Below the pieces are notes generated by a model, which made no database searches, was not told where the DNA came from, and worked only from the letters and a program-made list of their open reading frames with translations. From contig JACCIC010000125.1 of assembly GCA_018907035.1 (NCBI GenBank), forward strand, positions 1,364,001-1,428,000: 64,000 nucleotides of DNA, given 5' to 3'. Below are positions 22,500 through 32,114 of this stretch, in pieces. The position numbers and the translations under genes are program-made. The DNA is from Sycobia sp. Sy_11 (taxonomy: Eukaryota; Arthropoda; Insecta; Hymenoptera; Epichrysomallidae). Every line of letters begins with the position of its first letter. Positions within the stretch are counted from its first letter, which is position 1.

Positions 22500-22502
<3 letters not shown>
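21644..22502 (+). repeat. 3' LTR of Gypsy element 1
   Basis: 859 bp, TGTAACCGTACAAAC...GTAGAGGTGACA, collinear with the 5' LTR but with two rather than three GAGGACGCC units. AATAAA at about 22346. Followed directly by (AT)n (22503-22531). Confidence 0.92.

Positions 22503-22531
<29 letters not shown>
22503..22531. repeat. (AT)n microsatellite
   Basis: Pure AT dinucleotide run next to the Gypsy 3' LTR. Confidence 0.95.
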
Positions 22532-22535
<4 letters not shown>

Positions 22536-22724
22536 ACCGCACCTCAAAATTCGATTATATCATTGACGTGATCCTGCGTGTTGTTATTAGCTAATTTACG
22601 TGCGCCCATCCGCGCTGCACCACAGTAGAGCCGCGCTACGGCCTGCTGGTGAATTAAAGAGTAATACGATTTCATAAAATATAAAGATTTTGTTTCTAGA
22701 AGTTTGTAGAGCTTACTTACAAAC

Positions 22725-24515
22725 ATGAATACACGTCTGCAGCATCCATTTACTTGTTGCATGTGCGGTCCCACTGGTTACAGTAAAACAATTTTCGTAA
22801 AAAGATTTTTATCTCATTTACTATAATAATGCAACACTCGTTTTGACCGCGATCTTTTTTATTATGCCGAATGGCAAGAAGCCTACACGACGGATTTCCG
22901 AGCAAATGACGGTATACGTATAGAACTACCAGACCCGAAAGACTATTCGTGCGATAATGTGCAGAAAAAATTACTTATACTAGACAATCGCATGCGTAAG
23001 TAGTCCAATGATATAATTCTCGTTTTATTTATAAAGGGTAATCACCAAAAAAAAGCGTTATTTTTATAACCTAGAAAATATTTCACAAAGGTAAAGCGCA
23101 ACGCGATATAAGCTTAAATATAAAATAGATGGTTATTTTCAAAAGCCCTCGCGGTCGTACTCACATACAACATTTACCGCGTCAAGTTTATCCGGAAGAT
23201 TCGAAATTTCCGTAAGAAGCGTACATGAATGTCGCAAAGAATCCTCACTCTTATTTGTTTCTCGAATTATCACAATATGCCGTCGATAACTGTCGTGTAC
23301 GTAGCTGCATATTTCCCAAATATGAGCGAGATTATGTACGATGGTGGATTGATAAGTTTCCGGTCTGACCATGAGATGGCGCCACTAGGTCTACCTTGAG
23401 GTGGCGTTCCATAGTATCATCCTCAGATAGCTTGTAGCTATAGTTTCAGTCCGATCGCCATACTAGTTTATGTTTGAGAGCACGCTGAACCAGATGTCTC
23501 TGTGTTTTTCGTAAAAATGGAAAAGCTGGAATATCGTGCTGTCATTAAATACTTTTATTTGAAGGGGTTAACGCCGAAGGAAATTAAGGAAGAGATGGAC
23601 TCAACACTGGCGACATCTTCTCCATCATGCTCAATCGTTAAGCAGTGGGTTTCCAAGTTTAAAAAGGATCGTGTGAGCACCTCTGATGAGCCTCGCTCAA
23701 GACGCCCCATTGAGGTCACAACTCCAGATATGATCGAAAAAATCCATCAAATAGTGCTGAAAGACCGCAGATTAAAAGTGCGTGAGATAGCTGAGACCAG
23801 TAAGATGTCATATTAACGTGTACAAAATATTTTGCACCAACATTTGTATATAGAAAAGCTCTGTGCAAGATGGGTGCCGCGTTTTCTTGGGTTCAACACT
23901 ACACTCCTGAAACTAAACAACAGTCTAAACAGAGGATTGGACCAGGGGAACCAACTCGGAAGATGGCAAAAACAATTTTTTTGGCGAACAACGTTATGGC
24001 TACTGTTTTTTGGGATGCAAGAGGTATTATATACATTGGTTACCTCGAAAAGGGTAAAACTGTCACTGGTCAATACTACGCAGACTTATTGCAACGTTTG
24101 AGCCATGAAGTGAAAATTAAATGACCTCATCTGTCGAAAAAACATCTTGTTTCATCACGATAACGCACCAGTGCACACGTCAATCGTTGCGATTGCTAAA
24201 ATCAGCGATCTGAAGTTTGAATTAATGCCGCACCCTCCCTACTTTCCAGACCTAGGCCCGAGTGACTATTATCTGTTTCCTAATCTCAAAAAATGGCTTG
24301 GTGGTAAGAAATTTGCGGACAATGAAGAAGTAATCGAAGCTGTAAATGGGTATTTTGAGGAGCTTGACGAATCAGTCTATAGAGATGGCATTACTAGACT
24401 AGAACAACGCTATGAGAAATGTATCAGCCTTGGAGGATTTTTTTTCTTGGTCAGGCCTGAAACTTATCAATCCACCCTCGTATACGTTCCAAAGTATCAA
24501 AAACCTTACTTGTAA
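22725..24515 (+). pseudogene. Polinton-type P-loop ATPase, split by a mariner
   Basis: ATG at 22725, then HPFTCCMCGPTGYSKTIF with a Walker A motif at 22767-22790 (GPTGYSKT, Ser for the usual Gly). In-frame stops follow, then FYYAEWQEAY and a Walker B-like LLILDN at 22971-22988. The C-terminal reading GRTHIQHLPRQVYPEDSKF ... HSYLFLELSQYAVDN runs from about 23142 to 23336, where a 1142-bp mariner interrupts it. Reading resumes at 24481 and stops at 24513. This fits the ATPase encoded by Polinton/Maverick elements (inferred genome packaging or helicase role). Stops and frameshifts outside the mariner show the gene was already decaying or decayed later. Confidence 0.65.
23339..24480 (+). mobile_element. 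Mariner element copy 1 (irritans-like), with transposase remnant
   Basis: TIRs CGATGGTGGATTGATAAG (left) and its counterpart CTTATCAATCCACCCTCG (right), flanked by TA at 23337-23338 and 24481-24482. Transposase from ATG 23517: MEKLEYRAVIKYFYLKGLTP and IEKIHQIVLKDRRLKVREIA (HTH region), a stop at 23814, then FWDARGIIYIGYLEKGKT, FHHDNAPVHTS (second Asp) and FPDLGPSDYYLF (third Asp). About 115 bases are deleted at about 23882 relative to copy 3 (59855), removing the first catalytic Asp region. The same deletion and the same stop occur in copy 2 (58482). Non-autonomous. Confidence 0.93.
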
Positions 24516-24529
24516 TTGTTAAAAAGAAT

Positions 24530-24988
24530 GTTAGTTTACAAAAGATGATAATTAGAAAAAAAAACTTTGTGAAATCTGCGAATCTCAGTCTTTTGCGAAC
24601 AATGGTCCGAACAGCATCGAAAAATCGGAAAAGAAATTACAGAATATTCGTTCAACATTTTACAAAGAAAGATGCGTCTCAGTGACTCATCCTCAAACAC
24701 GGTGATATTCAAGCACGTAAAACACTTCTCAAATCTAGCGATAAAACAATCGTAAAATGTATATGTGAATGCGTGTTGAATTTTTTGAAAGATGTGGTTC
24801 CGTTAAAAAATTCGGAGCACAAACGTTTAAAACATCATCGACACGTACTACGTAAATGAGTTTACAATAACCCTCCGAAGGGTTGGAAAAAATGGATGAA
24901 AATTTTGTTGCAACATGGTAGTGGATTCTCATCGTTACTTATAGCGCCTATAATCGGTACTCTTAATTCTACATTAATCGGTAAATAA
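24530..24988 (+). pseudogene. Polinton-associated small basic protein
   Basis: Starts 15 bases after the ATPase stop. LLRTMVRTASKNRKRNYRIF ... IQARKTLLKSSDKTIVKCIC, then ECVLNFLKDVVPLKNSEHKR and a hydrophobic C-terminus SGFSSLLIAPIIGTLNSTL before TAA at 24986. Basic, about 140 residues, with a C-terminal hydrophobic helix. Proteins of this layout accompany capsid genes in insect and marine Polintons. Role unknown. Two or more stops and a frameshift. Confidence 0.45.
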
Positions 24989-24995
24989 AATAATT

Positions 24996-25873
24996 ATGGA
25001 GCGAGCTCATAAAATCATTATCATGCCTAAAGATATGATTGAGCGCTTGTAAAATAAATTTGAAACACTAACTCAAGGGCGCCAGTACAACCCAAATACA
25101 AATCAAACTAGAGGGAATAATTTTTCGAGGCTCGATTCTCAAATGCACCATATGTTACATTGAAAAAAAAATTACGCAATCGAACTGAAAATATCGATAT
25201 CTGTTTTTTCAAGGAGAACGAAAGAGATACAGAACGAATCATTGATCATGAAGAAGATGATGTAGAAGTATCTCTTACTCCGCTCACCGAAGAGAATATA
25301 ATAGAAAGCGTACCTAAAACTTTCTAGCTAAAAGCAAGACTTTTAATCCTTTGCAGTGCTAGACACTGGAAAGGAATATCACCAGAACGATCGAGTTGAG
25401 ATAATACAGGTACAGTTACTATAGATGGTTGTAAAATCGAACATTCAAATATTATAGAATTAATAAAGGATACTTTAAAAATGCGCAAAGAAAAAAGTAA
25501 CTCAAAAGAAATGAGGACACTTCAAGAAATGCCCAGCGGTCTTTTCGAGTTCGAAGAGCTCGAAAACTACAAGAAAACGGATTACGAAACACAGTATTAT
25601 GATGCTTCACACGAGGCAGGCTACGCGGGTGCACAATGGTACATTGTGGCACAAATGAGCAAAATAGGCGTTTTCCGACGAGGGTACGTTTGCCGCCTGA
25701 ACAAAGCGAAGGCGTCAAATTACCCGAGAACACCTTTGCTCCCGCGTGTCACATACTATTTTCCCATACGAGGGCGCTTTTTCATTCTCAAAGAAATTCA
25801 CAAAAAATTGAACGGCAAACTCACAAAATTAAAGAATGTCACACACCCCCTTTCATGTATTAGTCATGCGTAA
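24996..25873 (+). pseudogene. Polinton-associated protein, broken, unrecognised C-terminus
   Basis: ATG at 24996, eight bases after the previous stop (MERAHKIIIMPKDMIERL). The middle is frameshifted and acidic. It reads LTEENIIESVPKTF and, after stops, TVTIDGCKIEHSNIIELIKD. From there one frame stays open to 25870 (MRTLQEMPSGLFEFEELENY ... YPRTPLLPRVTYYF). The N-terminal and 'IDGxxIxxSNIIxLI' blocks resemble a conserved small Polinton gene. The C-terminal 130 residues are unfamiliar and could be a different ORF joined by deletion. Confidence 0.4.
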
Positions 25874-26194
25874 ATAGAGCGAGCAGGTATAAAATCTAAA
25901 GGTCTAAATGATACTCGCTCTGAAATAAGTTTCCCTAATATAAAATTTAAATCGTTGGGTTTGAAAAAAAAAATAATATTATCGATTTACTTTTAAGGTT
26001 ACATCTGCAATTTACTTGAATTTAATAAAATTAAATTAAATAATTTCCTCTGATTTGGAAATTGAAAAATTATGTTAAGAAGAGATGTACGCTTGAATAC
26101 CCGATGTTGCATAATAATGTGGCAAACATTTACGATATTCGGGAGTGTAATTTAATCCAATGAATCGATAAAAGAATACAACAATAATCATTGC
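25874..26194. other. AT-rich gap between Polinton genes
   Basis: No supported gene. The last part may hold the decayed N-terminus of the integrase that follows. Confidence 0.4.
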
Positions 26195-27050
26195 TTTTGA
26201 CTCGTTGTTCTACATGTACTCAGTAAATATGCATGGGTGGAGCCATTCTGAGATAAAAATGCCACTAAAATTGCAGCAGCGTTTAGCAACATTCTTCATC
26301 GAGCGCACGGCCGAAAACCGTTCAGGTTTCAGTCAGATCGCCGCGAACATTTCTTGCGATCGGCTTTTTAGTCATTTTTGAAGTCGGGCGGTATAACATT
26401 TCTGGTCGTTCGTAATCCTGATATTAAAGCAGCCGTGGTTGAGAGACTTAATAGAACTGTACGCGAGCGTATGTGGTGATACATTTCTCAAAAAAACATG
26501 AAATATTATATTGATGTGGTTCAAAGTCTTATATATGCTTACAATCATACTCTATATAGCGGAATACAAATAAAACCTTCCAACATGAACTTGTATAACG
26601 CTGAGAAAGCTCGCATGAGTTTAGAAAAGCTAGTCCTTCTCCAAAGTAATAATAAACGAAAAAATGAGGGCGCTAGCTACTTTTGTTAAATGTAAGATTA
26701 GTGACTATATGTGGATCAATCGAACTAAAAACATTTTCGAGAAAGATTACGAGAAAAAGTTTAGCGATAAAACATTTAAAATAAATTGTGTATCGAAAAC
26801 ACAAAATCTTTATACGTACATCTTGGAAGATTTGAAAGTTGAGATTATAGATGGTTTCTTTTACACGGAAGAACTCACGCACATAGAAAATGAGCGTATT
26901 ACATACAATGACGAACGTTTCAAAATCGAACGTGTCATTGATATAAAGGGTCGAGGCTCAAAACAAACTTGAAAAAAAATCGTCAAGTGGGTCGGATATC
27001 CGAATAAGTTTAATTCTTGCATCAAAACATCTGAATTAGAAAGTGTATAG
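26195..27050 (+). pseudogene. Polinton-type integrase with chromodomain, plus strand
   Basis: Core text begins VVLHVLSKYAWVEPF at 26204, where the first catalytic Asp position is His. Then DKNATKIAAAFSNILHRAHG, FQSDRREHF (second Asp present) and AAVVERLNRTVRERMW (Glu present). A stop follows, then YYIDVVQSLIYAYNHT. After a frameshift near 26664: MWINRTKNIFEKDYEKKFSD and TYILEDLKVEIIDGFFYTEE. The chromodomain-like end has FKIERVIDIKGRG ... KIVKWVGYPNKFNS, and TAG at 27048. The order matches Polinton integrases. It differs in sequence and orientation from the integrase at 2450-3070. Confidence 0.75.
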
Positions 27051-27052
27051 CT

Positions 27053-27780
27053 ATGGATAGCGCTGAAGATTTTTACCTTGTTCTATCCAGCAATAGTAGT
27101 ATAGTCTATTGCAACCATAATACAACGAGTTGCTTTACTATCCATTTATTACGCGCAATATACCTCAGTGGTAACTGGAGTATGGGTCTTGTTGAAATCT
27201 ACTTACCTTGTACTATCATGCATATAGAGTAAGGAATACGAAGCGACCTTCAAAAGTTTGAAGGCTATCAAAAGAATTATTAAGAACATCGTTTTGCACA
27301 TGGTAACTATAACAATTTAGAAGAGCTGTCTAATGAGATTAACAACGAATATATACAGAAACATCAGGCACTAGAGCGAGAAGTTAGAAAAAAGAATTTT
27401 ACCGAATGAGGCGAAAATGCAACTATGTTAATCCTCATTACATTATGTTAAATGAAAAAATATGTCGTATATTCGGTTTTTGAGACGACTCAAAAATTCT
27501 CTAATCTACTGAGTATACATATATCGGAGATGTATCAGCATGTTTTGCCCGTGTCATACCCGATCAGTGATTTCTTTACATAGATATTTCCGAACCCATA
27601 TACAGTTGGTGAAACTCAAGATCTAATATCGTGAGACATTATTCGCCTGCTCACTACATTCTGTTGTTACAACATAGTTTTCGGTATATTATCCTTGATA
27701 TAAAAGATGAACTAGGTAATCATATACCATTCGAGTACAGGACGTTGACGGTTACGTTTCACTTTAAGCGCAATCGATGA
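27053..27780 (+). pseudogene. Polinton virion-type protein (putative minor capsid)
   Basis: ATG at 27053, two bases after the integrase stop: DFYLVLSSNSSIVYCNHNTT, then FTIHLLRAIYLSGNWSMGLV and EIYLPCTIM. The middle (27230-27540) is frameshifted. The end reads YILLLQHSFRYIILDIKDEL and HIPFEYRTLTVTFHFKR with TGA at 27778. This N-terminal 'LPSNSS ... GxWxVxLxEI' pattern and 'IPFEY' end are typical of a widespread Polinton-encoded structural protein thought to be the minor capsid (penton-like) component. The structural role is established for the class and inferred here. Confidence 0.5.
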
Positions 27781-27808
27781 AAAGATAGAAAAAGAAAAAT
27801 AAAAAAAT

Positions 27809-28138
27809 ATGACTCATTACATGAATTACTATAACGATCAAATCGATGGCGGAGGAGTTGGAAATGTTTTCACTGGTTTAAAATACTAGAGATGTAGAGG
27901 AGTGGGACCGTGGCTGGAGAGACTACTTCGTAATATTCTACCCTATATGGCTTCTGTGGTACGCGCTGTTGGTAAAAAAGCTTTTCGCGTAGGAGTTCAT
28001 GTAATTGACAAGTTTGCCAATAACGGTTCTAAATTTATAGATTTGTTGAAATTATGTACCAAAAAATCTGGTAAAAATTTAAAAAGAAAAGCTGTTAATA
28101 AAATTGCTGATTTAATGAAAGGAGATGGTTATAGATAG
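27809..28138 (+). pseudogene. Polinton small basic virion-type protein (pX-like)
   Basis: ATG at 27809: MTHYMNYYNDQIDGGGVGNV, then a TAG at 27888, then GVGPWLERLLRNILPYMASV, KKAFRVGVHVIDK and KRKAVNKIADLMKGDGYR, with TAG at 28136. A Gly-rich start, amphipathic middle and basic C-terminus are typical of the adenovirus-pX-like cargo protein of Polintons. Codons after the second TAG continue basic (IAAKRRRQSKKLR), so that stop may itself be a mutation and the original gene longer. Confidence 0.5.
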
Positions 28139-28721
28139 ATTGCAGCTAAACGCAGACGTCAATCTAAAAAGTTGCGTTCATCAGACATCACTCTTGAATC
28201 GTGTAGATACTATAAAAAAGAAAATCATAAACAATCGTACCGTAAGGAAAAAACGAAGAAAAAATCCTATAAACAAATTAAAAAGTAGTAAAAAAAGTAG
28301 GAAAAAAATAGTTAGTTACAGAAATATAAATCATATTTTTGGGCATCGCTAAATCCATCGCCTTCTTACACACACGCTCGTCCGACTGTACGTCCAGTGA
28401 GATGGACATCTTCACTTTATATGCTACACAAACTTTTATAGAGATTAGCAGTTCCTTAAAGTATAGTAATAAAATTATTAAAATAACGATACTATCGGAG
28501 TTATTGTACCTTAATTAATAGGTAAACGATAATGGTATATTCATAACTTCTGTCGAAGAAAGCTTCTTAAAGCACACAGACATCTATCGACTACCTGCAT
28601 TCATATTGCTATCGATAAATTAATTTCACTAAATTAGCTAACAAATCCATCATAACCTCCCATGATGCAAGTTCATTCGTAGAAAGCGATAATTTGTTAA
28701 ACTAAGTAACGGACGCAGCTT
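28139..28721 (+). other. Lys-rich remnant and possible capsid-gene start
   Basis: 28139-28350 is open and Lys/Arg-rich (KKRRKNPINKLKSSKKSRKK), probably the readthrough tail of the previous gene. At about 28385-28445 the reading DCTSSEMDIFTLYATQTFIE could be the very start of a Polinton major capsid gene, but the text degenerates within 60 residues. The rest is AT-rich and unassigned. Confidence 0.2.
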
Positions 28722-28790
28722 GAGGCACACGATGGCTCGATCGCTAGAGCGTAGAACTAGTAACTTGGTGATCCGAGTTCAAACCCCAGA
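28722..28790 (+). repeat. tRNA-derived SINE fragment
   Basis: A tRNA-like segment: GGCTCGATCGCTAGAGC can form a D-stem (GCTC/GAGC) and GAGTTCAAACCCC resembles the B box. The anticodon arm is degraded and there is no matching acceptor stem, so it is not a working tRNA. Bases 28741-28776 recur at 46325-46360 with two differences, indicating a dispersed repeat. Confidence 0.6.
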
Positions 28791-28929
28791 AAAAAAATTT
28801 CAAAAATCCAAAGAACGGTAAAGGTTACCTAGTAGATATTCTTACTTTTCAAATGATTTTCGAAAGTAATAGTCGTTGAGCTATACCAGCGTAGTGGCCG
28901 AATAGAGGGATTCGGACTACGCACACGGG

Positions 28930-29467
28930 TGGTATATATTGATGGGCAAATCCCCTGGGCGGCTATAGCAGTCCTCAACCCCGAAGTAACAGTGCTGAAA
29001 CTAACGCACTTAACTAACACATACTTCGCTGTAGCAGAGGTTAGGTTGCGTTCTTTAACGATGTATGTGGTCAGTGAATACTTCCAGCTGAGCCACGAAA
29101 TAGGGGTACACCTTACACACTTAAGTAAGGTTTGCACGCACTTCGAGGGAGGATGGTGCTAATAGGTGTTGATTCCAAGGCCAGATCCCCCCTGTGGGGG
29201 TCTGATCGGACCGACCGTAAAGGGGAGGAACTGGAAAATTTTACAGCGCAGTGGAATCTCCGGATCGCCAATGTGCCACGTAGTACATTGTGTACCGTCT
29301 TCAATAAAGTTGGAGAAGGAAATGTGGACGTAACTCTTATCACCACGAATCTCGAGACACTCACCACAGAGTGGGCCATCAGAGAGGAATGGACCTCGAG
29401 TGATCATAGAACGATCACCTTCCACCTTAATGGAGCAAGCACACCTGCAAGTTTAGGTGCTACAAAT
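28930..29467 (+). pseudogene. LINE apurinic-type endonuclease domain
   Basis: PWAAIAVLNPEVTVLKLTHL, then VAEVRLRSLTMYVVSEYFQL. After a frameshift near 29140: MVLIGVDSKARSPLWGSDRT, NVDVTLITTNLETLTTEWAI and REEWTSSDHRTITFHL. The GVDSxAxSPLWGS, DVTL and SSDHR blocks are the catalytic core of R1-type APE endonucleases. The catalytic Asp/His residues appear present in the second part. The N-terminal third is lost. Stops at 29468 onwards. Confidence 0.85.
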
Positions 29468-29879
29468 TAGAGAAACAAGCTAAAGCGATATTCTACACAA
29501 AAAGCGAACTGGGATACTTTCTGCGCTGTACTCGAGGATGAATGAGACCAAATCCCTAAAGAAATGCCCGGCTCCAAAATGGAGACAATTGAGAGACTTC
29601 GCTCGTTGACAGACACTTTGAGGAAAGCGTGCAATGCTGCCATACCGAGGAGTAGGGTAGCCGTTAGGAGGGTTCCCTGATGGAACCCTGAGTTAGATAG
29701 GCAGAAAAGGGCTACGAATCGAGCCCATCGAGTATTCCAGAAAGAGCGTGATCCCGCCAGACAGGAACACCAAAGCGGCCAGAAAGAAGTATGTCCGTTG
29801 ACTCAGGCATACTAAAGAGACCAAATGGCAAGACTTTGTCAAAGGAAAGGGTAATCAAAACCTCTGGGGTGTAGCTTAT

Positions 29880-31124
29880 CGACTACAAGTGGGTCAGCTG
29901 TCCATAAAGGAGGTTGCTTGCAACGTCCGTCTGGATAATAACACCTACACGACGGACTGGATGAGCACCGCTACGGCAGTGCTAAACACCCTGTTCATTC
30001 CAGACAATTTGCAGGATGAAACGCAAGAGCAAAAAGATATGAGGTTCTTTGCTAACGCTCTCCCCCCGAGGGGAACCGAGGTTAAATTTAATCTCACCGA
30101 GTTGGATCAAGTCAGGGCCAGCTTCGACTTGGCCATCATTCGAACAGCACTGCCGAGCATCAGGCAGGACCTGATCAACATCTACAACTCGTGCTTGAGA
30201 TTTTCGGTCTTCCCTAATAAGTGGAAGGTTGGTCAAGTTGTCATAATCCGAAAGGATCTTCCTGGACATCAAGGGCGCCTTCGACAATGTCTGGTGGTCC
30301 GCTGTGCTAACAGCATTGAAAAGCAAAGCATGCCCACAAACTAATAAAAGATTACTTGAACGGTCATCGAGTCCTCATGTGAGATGTCTTTGAGGAAGTA
30401 CAACTTGGGGTCAGTAAAGGATGCCCGGCGGATTCCGTACTGGACCCAACTCTGTGGAACCTAGTTCTAGATGCATTTGGCTGCTCTCAAGACTAGGGTG
30501 TGAAGTCATTGCATATGCAGACGACATTACACTCCTAGTGGAGGGAGACTCGCAGAGGGAGATCGAAAGAAATGGCCAGAGTTACATTGAAGAAGTAGAA
30601 TCCTGGTGTCGCCTCAATAAAATGAGGCTGGCCTCTCAGAAATGTGGAATGTTGATTCTGAGAGGTCACCTTCACCCGAAAGTCCCCCCCCCCCCCGAAT
30701 TACGGTCAGCAACTCGAGGGTGAATAGATTAGAAAGCGTACGATACCTTGGAATCCACTTCGGCGAACATCTTACAATCGGTTGCCATTTGAAAGCGGTA
30801 CAGTCCAAATGTGTGGACTTGTTTAACAGGATTGTACGCCTGGCAAGATGGGAATGGGGCCTTAAATTTAAGGCGCTTAGTACTATCTATACCGGGCTGT
30901 TCACACCTATCGCTACTTACGCAGCGGCAGGATGGCACGATTTTATGTGTGCAGAACAGCAACGCAAGTTGGCAACTACTCATAGACACGCGCTCATTAG
31001 AGTCGCCGGCGCGTACAGAACCACCTCAAAAGACGCCCTAGCAGTGATAGCGGGAAAACTCCCCATCGTGCTAGAATTCAGGCGTAAAGTGGAACTGTAC
31101 GCGAACCATAAAAATGCAGCGTAA
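29880..31124 (+). pseudogene. LINE reverse transcriptase domain
   Basis: MGQLSIKEVACNVRLDNNTY to ALPSIRQDLINIYNSCLRF is open (29889-30270) and gives the N-terminal RT part. KVGQVVIIRK precedes a deletion that joins it to DIKGAFDNVWW-type text (motif A) in another frame. Then come RTGPNSVEPSS-type garbled motif B and EVIAYADDITLLVEGDSQRE with an intact catalytic YADD. After the poly-C frame change: VNRLESVRYLGIHFGEHLTI (thumb) and GLFTPIATYAAAGW. The central palm is shortened, so no activity is expected. Confidence 0.85.
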
Positions 31125-31372
31125 CCTGAGGACCAACGTCGTTTCGTGAGAGAGGTATCTGAAAAATATCTCGATGACTGGCAGAAAATCTGAAATAACT
31201 CGACAAAAGTTAGGCTGACACATTCTCACCTACCTAGTGTCAGTGATAGGATAAAGGCAGACCGGAACGGGCCATCGCGATGTTAGTCCAGTTCCTCACT
31301 GGGCATGGTGACTTCGGGTCATATCTCTCTCGCTTTTATCTGAGATAGAGCGATACATGCACATGTGGGTAG

Positions 31373-31594
31373 GTGGACACACCTGAGCACGTCCTGACCG
31401 TCTGTCCCAAATATCAGGAAATTAGGATCAGATTCCAGAGAGATAACAATACCTCCATTGAGGTCAAAGTTTTATTGAGGCAAGCACACTATAAGGCGCT
31501 TGAAAATCTAATAAAAGAGCTCCTACAGGCAATGGAGTCTCTTGAAGCGATAGAGCATCTGCTTGAAGCAGATGCAATAGAGGAACCTGAATAG
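31373..31594 (+). pseudogene. LINE C-terminal Cys/His segment
   Basis: DTPEHVLTVCPKYQEIRIRF followed by a Leu/Glu-rich helix and TAG at 31592. The C...DTxEHVL..CP pattern is the terminal zinc-knuckle of R1-type RTs; the first Cys pair lies just upstream, around 31355, in the disrupted frame. Confidence 0.75.
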
Positions 31595-31697
31595 GTAGGT
31601 AGGGAACTAGCAGTTGTAAATAAGGAGAATATATACAAAAACAAGAGGATCATATACAACAACAATTATACATAAGCGACAAATATATACTAACAAA

Positions 31698-31890
31698 GTG
31701 GACCGGCGCCATATACCGGTCCACAAAGCTATAAATAAAGAGACTGAATCTAATCACCACGGCAATTATTTTTAACGTGCATACTAATTTATAAATTTAT
31801 ATTCCTAAACAATGTAGACCAGCACTATACACTGGTCTACAAAGTGCAATAAATAATTAGCAATAAGCAAAACCAGCTTTTACACTGGTT
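31698..31890 (+). ncRNA. Three successive hairpins in the LINE 3' untranslated region
   Basis: Hairpin 1: GTGGACCGG / CCGGTCCAC (31698-31724). Hairpin 2: GTAGACCAG / CTGGTCTAC (31814-31840). Both have 9-bp stems and 9-base loops. Hairpin 3: AACCAG / CTGGTT (31871-31890), 6-bp stem. Hairpins 1 and 2 differ by two base-pair substitutions (G-C to A-T) that keep pairing, and each is followed by AAAG..ATAAATAA-like sequence. This suggests selected RNA structure, plausibly for RT recognition of the 3' end. Confidence 0.7.
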
Positions 31891-32114
31891 ATAACTCTAG
31901 TCTGGCAAGAAATGGTGCAATATAAGTGGTTCGGAACCCACTATAAACTGTTGGTCCACAAACGTCGCAATGATGTACAGATCTGCACCAATAAGAAAAG
32001 ATCAGCAACAACGCATAGCTCTGGAGCACAACCGGCCGATAAAGCGAAAGCTAGGTGCGGCCGGGAATGTTTATGTGCAACAAAGCATAACTGAGCGACC
32101 TTTGCTTTTTTCTT

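Larger units (their letters stand above)
12222..22502 (+). mobile_element. Ty3/Gypsy LTR retrotransposon 1, full span
   Basis: A 10,281-bp element bounded by two LTRs beginning TGTAACC and ending in CA (12222-13138 and 21644-22502). Primer-binding site at 13141, pol remnants 17230-19414, an extra ORF 19411-20588 and a polypurine tract before the 3' LTR. Gag and protease are not recognisable: a 4 kb AT-rich block occupies their place. The LTRs differ at roughly 24 positions in the first 310 aligned bases by eye, so the insertion is old. It landed in a minus-strand LINE fragment on the left and abuts an (AT)n tract on the right, so no clear target duplication can be called. Confidence 0.9.
28850..31910 (+). 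mobile_element. R1-type non-LTR retrotransposon (LINE), degraded
   Basis: About 3 kb holding endonuclease, reverse transcriptase, a Cys/His end and a structured 3' tail, all on the plus strand. The 5' end (gag-like ORF1 and start of the endonuclease) is missing. It begins near polymerase-unrelated sequence after the SINE fragment. The endonuclease blocks and the RT-thumb-CCHC order are those of the R1 clade, many of which insert in fixed targets. The target here is not recognisable. A poly-C tract at 30686-30697 causes a frame change. Confidence 0.82.

Noticed and set aside
28722..28790. A functional tRNA gene
   Set aside because: D-stem and B-box-like parts exist but no acceptor stem pairs and the anticodon arm is broken; a partial copy elsewhere shows it is a repeat.
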